Positions 32,947-39,354 of a stretch of 42,721 bases of DNA are shown piece by piece (position 1 is the first letter of the stretch; each line of letters begins with the position of its first letter). The stretch covers positions 283,544-326,264 of the forward strand of contig CP070754.1 in assembly GCA_020348865.1 (NCBI GenBank), written 5' to 3'. The stretch is from Candidatus Bathyarchaeota archaeon (GTDB lineage Archaea > Thermoproteota > Bathyarchaeia > Bathyarchaeales > Bathyarchaeaceae). The translations under genes were made by a program, and so were the position numbers. The notes below the pieces were generated by a model. The model was not told the DNA's origin and did no database searches. It saw only the letters and a program-made list of their open reading frames with translations.

Positions 32947-34251
32947 TCACTCTGTAGTTACTACGGGTAATGTGAGGTTGCCAAGTGGCATCGCCCAGAC
33001 CTTAGCGTTCTTGCCGGCAATGTCAAAAGCATCACGCAACGCGTCGTTCACGACTCTGGCAGTCTTCAACTTAAACACGTTTGCTGCATAGTACTCAGGC
33101 ATAACTGATACAAAGATAATTTTGTGCCTTTGCAAGACCTTCAACAAGTAGTAGGCTTTGTGTCCACCCATGCGAAAACGCTTCTTTACCTCTTTCTCCA
33201 TCTCCTTCAGGTTCTTGAACCGGGTCATCCAGTCACAGAAAACATCATGGCCATGCCCCTCTGGACACTCTGCCAACAAAACGATGACCCCACCTCTTTT
33301 CACAGCTTCGAGGGCATTATCGACCCCTTTGTAGGCTTGATATAGATTAATGTCGAGCGGATTCCCTCCAGGGCTGACAACAACGATGTCTGCGCTTCGT
33401 TTAATGGACACCTTGTACATCTCATCCACAAGTTTCACACCTTCATAGAAAGCTTGGTCCAGATCTCCTGCAAAAGCTTGAACCAGTTCCGATTTGCTGT
33501 TTGTGACGATGTTCAGGATGAAATCTACTTTGGCGAGTTTCGCCGCTTCAACCATGTCCTCATGAACAGGATTTCCTTCTAGCACTCCTGTTCTAGATTT
33601 AGGGTGAAGAAGCATCGCGTGATTGTGCTGGATGGTTTGTGCACTTGACACAGCGGGTAGAACGCTCTTTCTTCCACCGCCATATCCTGCATAATAGTGT
33701 AAGTCAACATCTCCTGTCAAAATCTTGACGTCTGCGTTGGCGAAAACTTTGTTTACAGAAACTTTTGTTCCAAAAGATGTTTTTCCCAAGTTTGCCTGGT
33801 CTTTGGCGTTGCAATCGTGGTTCAGAGTTTTCACTCTATTCAGGGTTTCTTCGCCCACCAGTTTTTTCATTTCATCTGGCTTGACGACACGGTGGGTTCC
33901 GCAACCAAAAATGACTGTGACGTCTTCATCTTTCACTCCAGCTCTGTTGAGTTCGTCTAGCAATGGGGGAACCATCAGATAGCTTGGAGTTGTCCGTGTT
34001 GCGTCGTCAACTACAATGGCAACCTTGTCACCTGACTTGGTGATTTCGCCTAATTGTTCAGCACCGATAGGTTCTCTTAGGGCTCTCACAATCTCAACTC
34101 GAGGATCTGCCACGCCACGTTTCTCTTTTGGCTCTATTGTTCCTAAGAAATTCCTTGTAGGTATTCTCGCACAAACCTCGGTTTTTCCGTAGGGAAGCCA
34201 CACGTCGACCATAAGATCCCCCAATTGATTACAAACTTTTGTCAGCGACAT
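32947..34251 (-). CDS. larA: Nickel-dependent lactate racemase-like protein (LarA family)
   Basis: This 434-residue protein has the LarA core: FGCGTHRVV (H120), then LTGDVDLHYYAGYGGGRKSV with H185 and K195, the lysine that bears the nickel-pincer cofactor in LarA, and QTIQHNHAM with H211. DDATRTTPS near residue 85 is also typical. LarA homologues racemise or epimerise 2-hydroxy acids. The cofactor genes larB, larC and larE are not in the window. The ATG at 34251 is 13 codons upstream of an ATG at 34212 that has GGGGGATC before it; either may be used. Confidence 0.88.
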   Translation of the reverse strand: MSLTKVCNQLGDLMVDVWLPYGKTEVCARIPTRNFLGTIEPKEKRGVADPRVEIVRALREPIGAEQLGEITKSGDKVAIVVDDATRTTPSYLMVPPLLDELNRAGVKDEDVTVIFGCGTHRVVKPDEMKKLVGEETLNRVKTLNHDCNAKDQANLGKTSFGTKVSVNKVFANADVKILTGDVDLHYYAGYGGGRKSVLPAVSSAQTIQHNHAMLLHPKSRTGVLEGNPVHEDMVEAAKLAKVDFILNIVTNSKSELVQAFAGDLDQAFYEGVKLVDEMYKVSIKRSADIVVVSPGGNPLDINLYQAYKGVDNALEAVKRGGVIVLLAECPEGHGHDVFCDWMTRFKNLKEMEKEVKKRFRMGGHKAYYLLKVLQRHKIIFVSVMPEYYAANVFKLKTARVVNDALRDAFDIAGKNAKVWAMPLGNLTLPVVTTE

Positions 34252-34421
34252 TTACACATAGCGGATAACGCCACAAGTTCTTGAAACTAAGGCACGTGAC
34301 TCCTGGATGAACGTGTGATGTAGCAGCTGTGCGGGCATGCAAGACAGGATTGACTTGATGCTTCATCCAACAAGATTCTTATTAAGAGAGCGAGAATATA
34401 GCTAGTTTCGAGAGGAAGAAA

Positions 34422-35048
34422 ATGACGCAAACAGAGAAGGAAACTCTGAAGACTGAGCTTTGTCGAGTTCTGAACAAGATCGGCGCTTTGAAGTTTGGAG
34501 CGTTCAAGCTCACGAGCGGAAGAGTCAGCCCTTACTATGTTGACCTCAGGATTGTCCCAAGCTATCCGGACGAATTCCAGAGAATATGTGCTTTGTATGT
34601 CAATCTCATAGGAGAAGACCTCGAAACTGAAAACTTCGACAGAATCGCAGGAATCGCAACTGCAGGCATCCCCTTCTCATGCCTCATTGCTTATCTTCTT
34701 AGGAAACCGTTCCTCTACACAAGACCTCATGTTCGTCTGCATGGGCGAAAACGCCGAGTAGAAGGAATTCTGATGCCAGGTGATAAAGTGTTGCTGATAG
34801 ACGACCTCATAACTACCGGGCAATCTATAAGGGAAGCTGTAGCAGCGATTAGAGCGGAAGGAGGACTGGTGACCGACGCTGCAGTCTTGATAGACCGCGA
34901 AGAAGGTGGGAAAGAAAAGCTGAAAAGTGACAATGTTAACGTGCATTGTCTTCTGAAAGCAAGTGAAGGTGCCCTTAGACTTTTCGAGATAGGCGTAATC
35001 ACAGAAGATCAACTGAAGACAATCTTGAAGCAAGTGAGAAAGAAATAG
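34422..35048 (+). CDS. pyrE: Orotate phosphoribosyltransferase
   Basis: This 208-residue enzyme has LGFGAFKLTSGR-like ALKFGAFKLTSGRVSPYYVD, GIATAGIPFSCLIA, and the PRPP loop VLLIDDLITTGQSIREAV. It joins orotate to PRPP in UMP synthesis. The GAGAGGAAG box precedes the ATG at 34422 by about 5 nt, and an A/T-rich TATTAAGA element lies about 40 nt upstream. It stands alone, not in a pyrimidine operon. Confidence 0.94.
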   Translation: MTQTEKETLKTELCRVLNKIGALKFGAFKLTSGRVSPYYVDLRIVPSYPDEFQRICALYVNLIGEDLETENFDRIAGIATAGIPFSCLIAYLLRKPFLYTRPHVRLHGRKRRVEGILMPGDKVLLIDDLITTGQSIREAVAAIRAEGGLVTDAAVLIDREEGGKEKLKSDNVNVHCLLKASEGALRLFEIGVITEDQLKTILKQVRKK

Positions 35049-35397
35049 CTAACTGTGACAAAACTCCGGCATGCATGCTCATTCGTAATATATCAGTTGA
35101 ACGTACCCTCATACGTAGTACGCCTTCAGGGACCCCATATAGTCAAAAGAAAGACCGGTGTGCTGGATGTAACCCGTCTTTATCCCTAGTAATTCAGTTT
35201 GTTTTCTGTGTTTGTTGCTAGAAATGCTGGTGTCATCTTTGTTTCCCTATATATCTTAACTCTTGCGATATTATTAAACACTATTACTATGTTCACGATT
35301 TGTTTTTAGGGTTATGCGCGCGCAATTGATACATTCTACCATGACCCTTTTGTAACTCTATTCCCAGCAGGCTCCTAGTAGAAGAAAGTTACATAAG
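35049..35397. other. Intergenic region with no gene seen
   Basis: A/T content rises towards the right. I see no supported gene or RNA; the right edge holds the promoter of the lectin-domain gene. Confidence 0.4.
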
Positions 35398-35406
35398 TTA
35401 TAAATA
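35398..35406 (+). promoter_or_regulatory. TATA box of the LamG-domain gene
   Basis: TTATAAATA is centred about 41 nt before the GTG at 35443, leaving a short leader with AAGGTGA as ribosome-binding site. Confidence 0.6.
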
Positions 35407-35442
35407 CGTTCAACATGAATATGCCTGCACAAGGTGAGAAAA

Positions 35443-36519
35443 GTGAGAAAGGCATTGTTTCCCATATTTCTTAGTGTTCTGCTTGTGTTGACGATGTTTT
35501 TTGTAGTGTCAAGTAACAGCGAGGTCGTGAGCTGGTGGCCTGCGGAAGGGAACGCGAATGATATCGTCGGTACAAATCATGGAACACTGGAGAATGGTGC
35601 GACCTTCGCCCCAGGTATAGTTGGGCTGGCGTTCAGCTTTGACGGTGTGGATGATTTTGTCAATCTTGGCAGACCTACTAACTTACAACTTCAAACTCTC
35701 AGTGTTTCTGCTTGGGTTAAGCCTACGAGTATGCCTAATGCTCCTCTTGGAATTTTGAGTTATGGTGTTCCAAGTTGGGCCATTGGTGTAGAGGGTTATT
35801 TTGATGGAGATGTTTATTTTGGAGCAGACGGCTTGGCTGGTGTTAGTACTGGTGCTTATAAACTACCATTAAATGTCTGGACCCATGTTGCTGCAACCAG
35901 TCAAGATAATGGAGGACTAAAGACAGTTAAGATATATATAAACGGCGAGGAAATGCCGCTTACACTTACAAATAATGATTATCCTTTGCCTTTGAATTTA
36001 GACTTCCAATTTGATGATCCTACAAAACAAAATTTAGGTCTGGGCGGGACTTGGCAGTGGTGGGTTTCTAGGTGGGGGAATTATTTCCCAGGTCTCATCG
36101 ACGAAGTCAAAGTCTATAACCGCGCTCTTTCCAGCCAAGAAATCCAGGCCATTTACAATGAAGTTATGAAAGTGATGGCCTCGATTGATATAGATCCTAA
36201 CACATTAAACTTGAAGAGCAACGGCGAGTGGATTACAGCCTACATAACGCTTCCTGAAGGTCATTCAGTAGAGGACATCGATGTCAACACTGTCCTGTTG
36301 AAACATCACGATTTTGAGCTGCCAGCTGACTGGAGTGTAGTAGAGGCTCCACCAGTTGTTTTGACGATAAAGTTTGACAGAGCCACGCTGAGAGACTACT
36401 TGGGCGAGGTAGACGTTGACGATGGAGAAAAGTTCTACGACATTACATTGACTGTTACAGGCAGCGTTGCTGGAACACCGTTTGAGGGCAGCGACACAAT
36501 CACGGTGAAAAGGAAGTAG
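35443..36519 (+). CDS. Exported LamG/concanavalin-like lectin domain protein
   Basis: This ~358-residue protein has a signal peptide (about 1-24), then a LamG-like domain (about 26-235): VSWWPAEGNANDIVGTNHG, FSFDGVDDFVNLG, LSVSAWVKP, WTHVAATSQDNG, VKIYINGEE and FPGLIDEVKVYNRALSSQEI. These are hallmarks of carbohydrate-binding Laminin_G_3 domains. A second beta domain follows (about 240-358; IDIDPNTLNLKSNGEWITAY), seen in many archaeal exported proteins. It probably binds polysaccharide outside the cell. The GTG at 35443 has AAGGTGA 5 nt upstream; a GTG at 35434 is the alternative. Confidence 0.87.
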   Translation: MRKALFPIFLSVLLVLTMFFVVSSNSEVVSWWPAEGNANDIVGTNHGTLENGATFAPGIVGLAFSFDGVDDFVNLGRPTNLQLQTLSVSAWVKPTSMPNAPLGILSYGVPSWAIGVEGYFDGDVYFGADGLAGVSTGAYKLPLNVWTHVAATSQDNGGLKTVKIYINGEEMPLTLTNNDYPLPLNLDFQFDDPTKQNLGLGGTWQWWVSRWGNYFPGLIDEVKVYNRALSSQEIQAIYNEVMKVMASIDIDPNTLNLKSNGEWITAYITLPEGHSVEDIDVNTVLLKHHDFELPADWSVVEAPPVVLTIKFDRATLRDYLGEVDVDDGEKFYDITLTVTGSVAGTPFEGSDTITVKRK

Positions 36520-36530
36520 AAGAGCCAAAA

Positions 36531-36563
36531 GCTGGAAAACATCCAGTTTCCTCTTTGTTTTTT
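36531..36563 (+). terminator. Hairpin plus T-rich tract after the LamG gene
   Basis: CTGGA (36532-36536) pairs with TCCAG (36542-36546) around AAACA and is followed by a T-rich run ending TTTGTTTTTT. It sits 12 nt after the LamG stop codon and is likely to end that transcript. Confidence 0.55.
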
Positions 36564-36627
36564 GCGATATGTCAAGTTTCTTAAGCTCGAACCTGTCAAG
36601 TCTCTAGGTGATTGGAAGAGCTTGAAT

Positions 36628-37237
36628 ATGAAGATAAGAATGATTGTCCTATCGATTCTTTTCTTTCTTCTAGCTTCAATGGTCTTTGACTTTGGTGTTT
36701 TCGCTACTGAGGAAAGAAAGGTTTTGAGTCGTAACTATGTAGGGCTTGGAGTGGAAGTTTATGCTCCCTTTCAATGAATGTTACTCTGGAGAGAGCATTA
36801 TAGTCAAGGTTAGAATCGAGGCTTTAGAAAACGTCAAGAATGTTTCCGTAACATTGTTTCTTTGGGGTTCCAAGTCTGAAGGCTCCACTTCTTGGAGTAC
36901 CTCTTTCGCAGTTCTCGATCTCACGGACTTTTCAAACGGAACAATCAGGCAAGAAGCATACAACATAACTGTACCTTCAGACATCGACCCAGGCTTGACA
37001 TATGGAATGCTATTTCTTGATTGGAGTATCTATCAGACAGCTTCCTGGGAGAGTCAATGGGATAAGGCAAGCTTCAGAGCAACCTACGTAAGAAACAGGA
37101 GTCATGAAAACCTTCAAGAGTCATACATTCAGCTTGAAAACGAATTGCGCAACACTTGGATTATCGCACACATTTTCCTAGCAATCGCAATTGCATTAGC
37201 CATCTCAACAATATACATGTTGCGCGCACGAGCTTGA
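36628..37237 (+). pseudogene. Membrane-anchored exported protein, single-base frameshift
   Basis: The first frame, from the ATG at 36628, gives a signal peptide (KIRMIVLSILFFLLASMVF, cleavage near GVFAT) and VGLGVEVYAPFQ, then a TGA at 36775. The +1 frame continues NECYSGESIIVKVRIEALEN with a beta domain and a C-terminal helix (about 20 residues) ending in RARA. Dropping one base from the CCCTTT run at 36766-36771 joins the two as VEVYAPFNECYSGES, a 202-residue protein with the same layout as those at 262 and 12597. It is either a recent loss-of-function mutation or a sequence error. No family was recognised. Confidence 0.7.
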
Positions 37238-37517
37238 ATTTGTTTGTTTACAACCTACACTACCGCATATAGTGCACGCGTGCGGAGTGAGAGGGCGAAA
37301 AGCTTTAGCTTGAGCATCGCAACGGAGCACTTTTAGTTTCCTTTTTTCGTGCTGTGGGCGTGTGACAGCTTTGCGTGTTCACGTCTAGGCTTACTTTGTC
37401 TGCTTTTTCATGCGTTATTTAGACTTGTTTTTTCTTCTCTGTTTGTTGCATGGCACATTAGTAGTTCGGACGCTTGGAATTTTCTACAAAGAAATTCGTT
37501 GTCCGCTGGAACACGAC
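37238..37517. other. Intergenic region with no gene seen
   Basis: A plus-strand frame beginning at 37410 has no start signal or recognisable domain. The minus strand has no continuation of the OppD-like remnant. A short imperfect hairpin (CCGCA/TGCGG) near 37261-37285 may follow the frameshifted gene. Confidence 0.3.
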
Positions 37518-37853
37518 CTAGAGGAGATTGTTCGTCTTTTCAAGAGGACAGTTCTTAGAGGAGCGTTCTTTGAAGGAACGTCTTTTTTGTTTTTGCTTTT
37601 TGTATGGGCGACGCACTGTATCAATTCTCAGACAGCTGACTGAATGTCCTGGTTCGACTTCTATCAGTTGAGGTTCTTTGTGGCTGCAAATGGCCTTTGC
37701 ATATCTACATCTCGGATGAAAGTTGCAGGCGGATACTGGGTGGAGTGGGTTTGCAGGTTCCCCTGGGATGCCCTCAATAAGACGCTGTATATTCAACCCA
37801 AAAACCGTCGAAATTGAGCCATGCATACAAGAGTTTTGGTGGTTAGTGCGCAT
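37518..37853 (-). pseudogene. Remnant of an oligopeptide ABC transporter ATPase (OppD/DppD C terminus)
   Basis: The minus-strand frame contains the oligo_HPY C-terminal domain of peptide-transporter ATPases: GIPGEPANPLHPVSACNFHP, then RCRYAKAICSHKEPQLIEVE and PGHSVSCL. Compare 'IPG.PP....PP.GCRFHPRCPYA...C....P.L.EVEPGH.VAC'. The nucleotide-binding domain (Walker A, signature, Walker B) is absent: only about 80 residues remain before the frame meets the 3' end of the neighbouring NosD-like gene. It is therefore a decayed or truncated gene, not a functional ATPase. It points to an ancestral peptide-transport operon at this site. Confidence 0.8.
37563..37601 (+). terminator. Hairpin followed by long T-rich run
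   Basis: CGTTCTT and AAGGAACG form a short imperfect stem, followed by TTTTTTGTTTTTGCTTTTT. It lies 325 nt beyond the frameshifted exported-protein gene and may be its terminator, or a chance feature of the antisense OppD remnant. Confidence 0.3.
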
Positions 37854-37871
37854 ATGCCTCCAAAAGAGAGG

Positions 37872-39119
37872 TTATAGGTGAGATAGTATGTATTCTGCTG
37901 ATTCGATTAGGGCATCTGCTGCCTCAGATGTTATGTGTTTTCCTGATTGAGCTTGAACCTCATTGATGAAAGCATTCAGTATGTTCTTGGCTTGGTCTGT
38001 CTTGCCGTCTTCAAACATCTTCTGAGCTACATTCAATTTAGCGAGGAGGCTTGTGACTATGCCCTGATTGTCGACTTCACCTTCAGAGCCTAATTCCTCT
38101 ATCTCTGTCTTCAGATCACCGATGGTAGTTGGAATTGAAGACCAAGGTTCCATGAGAGGATAGTTGTCTTGGTTGTAGTCGCTGATGACGTAAGGTTCAT
38201 CTCCTATTCCATCACTGCCAGTAATGTTCTGACTTGGACCAAGATGCGAGTCAGTGCCATTGTAGTCACTCCAATAGTTACCTCCAGAAGGATAACCATC
38301 ATCCCATGTGTTTGCTGAAGGCGAATATAGGTGAGGTTCGTCCCACGCATGGTCATGGGCCTGTTCTGTATTATTGATAAAGCTATTGTGGTAAATGCAG
38401 TTGTTAGAAGACTCCCAGAGATGCAATCCATAGTTGCTGTTTGCTATGCTGTTTCCGGTTATGTTGTTGCTTGGGCAATACCCGAGACTGAAGCCGTGCC
38501 CGTTACCTGTTACGCTGTTTCCATAAACTGTATTGTTGCTTGAGGACATGAGAAGGCTGATGCCATTCTCCAAGTTGTTTACCACATTGTTTCCACATAT
38601 GCTGTTGTTGCTTGAGCTGTTGTAGATGTCTACGCCGTCCCCGTTGTATCCAATGCTGTTTTCAGTCATGTTGCTATTCGAAGAGTGGTCGAGGGTAATG
38701 CCATAACCGTTGTTGTTCATTATGTCGTTTCCATGAATATCGATGTTTGAGCACAGTCTAAGATCGATGCCGTGGAAGAAATGTTTGATTTCCAAGTTTT
38801 TGATTGTCACGTTGTTTCTTTCTAATAGTCTCACTCCCACTGAGGGCCAAAAATCAGACCCTTGTAGTGAATAGTCAGCCCCATCCAACGTCATATTGTC
38901 TCTTTCAACTGCAATTCCATCAGTATCACTGAATACATCATCGGCTAATGTGTAGAGATCTCCATCTCTGTGAATCGGTGCTGTTAAAGGGTCAATGCTT
39001 CCATCTGGTCTAATGTATATAGTTCCAATTGCCCTAACTGGCTGAATATTGAATGCCAATAATAGAGTGCCTACCAGAAGTAGGGATACCATTATTCCAG
39101 AAACTGTTTTCCTATTCAT
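37872..39119 (-). CDS. Exported NosD-like parallel beta-helix protein with C-terminal FIMAH-like domain
   Basis: This 415-residue protein has a signal peptide (MNRKTVSGIMVSLLLVG..., cleavage after VRA), then about ten right-handed beta-helix coils with the NosD/CASH pattern N-x-I-x-x-N-x-I (ITLDHSSNSNMTENSI, GISLLMSSSNNTVYGN, HLWESSNNCIYHNS). The segment WDDGYPSGGNYWSDYNGTD is a common end for archaeal NosD-like proteins. A helical C-terminal domain (about the last 75 residues, QAKNILNAFINEVQAQSGK) follows and is shared with the solute-binding protein next door. The ATG at 39119 is preceded by AAGGA 7-8 nt upstream and fits the signal peptide better than a start at 39158. It probably binds or cuts surface sugars. 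Confidence 0.85.
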   Translation of the reverse strand: MNRKTVSGIMVSLLLVGTLLLAFNIQPVRAIGTIYIRPDGSIDPLTAPIHRDGDLYTLADDVFSDTDGIAVERDNMTLDGADYSLQGSDFWPSVGVRLLERNNVTIKNLEIKHFFHGIDLRLCSNIDIHGNDIMNNNGYGITLDHSSNSNMTENSIGYNGDGVDIYNSSSNNSICGNNVVNNLENGISLLMSSSNNTVYGNSVTGNGHGFSLGYCPSNNITGNSIANSNYGLHLWESSNNCIYHNSFINNTEQAHDHAWDEPHLYSPSANTWDDGYPSGGNYWSDYNGTDSHLGPSQNITGSDGIGDEPYVISDYNQDNYPLMEPWSSIPTTIGDLKTEIEELGSEGEVDNQGIVTSLLAKLNVAQKMFEDGKTDQAKNILNAFINEVQAQSGKHITSEAADALIESAEYILSHL

Positions 39120-39210
39120 TTCTCGTCCTTCTTTGAAGCGTATGTTCAATTCAAGCACTTAAGACTTCAGAAACAAAATTCTATAATACATAGAACATAC
39201 TCACACGTGC

Positions 39211-39260
39211 AACCCGCCTTCTGTTCCCCAAGACAACGACCCACTAAACACACACTTACC
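39211..39260. repeat. Diverged direct repeat upstream of the NosD-like gene (copy 1)
   Basis: AACCCGCCTTCTGTTC (39211-39226) is identical to 42558-42573, and the next ~35 bp match in part without gaps (AGACA, GAC, CTTACC at the same spacing). Both copies lie upstream of minus-strand genes that encode FIMAH-ended exported proteins. Confidence 0.7.
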
Positions 39261-39322
39261 GTTCTCGCCAACGGATGCCTGCTTGAACTTGGAAGAAGAT
39301 GTATGCGTGCACAAACGAACGT

Positions 39323-39336
39323 GAAAGAAAAAAAGG
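39323..39336 (-). terminator. Poly-T tract after the solute-binding protein gene
   Basis: On the minus strand CCTTTTTTTCTTTC lies about 20-30 nt after the TAG at 39355-39357, a typical archaeal intrinsic termination signal. Confidence 0.4.
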
Positions 39337-39354
39337 AGGCAAAGAGGTTTGTTT

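Noticed and set aside
36562..36627. Upstream extension (TTG start) of the frameshifted exported protein
   Set aside because: It would place 22 charged residues before the signal peptide and overlaps the terminator of the preceding gene.
37410..37643. Plus-strand frame of 77 codons with a hydrophobic start
   Set aside because: No ribosome-binding site, and it overlaps the OppD remnant, whose domain signature is much clearer.
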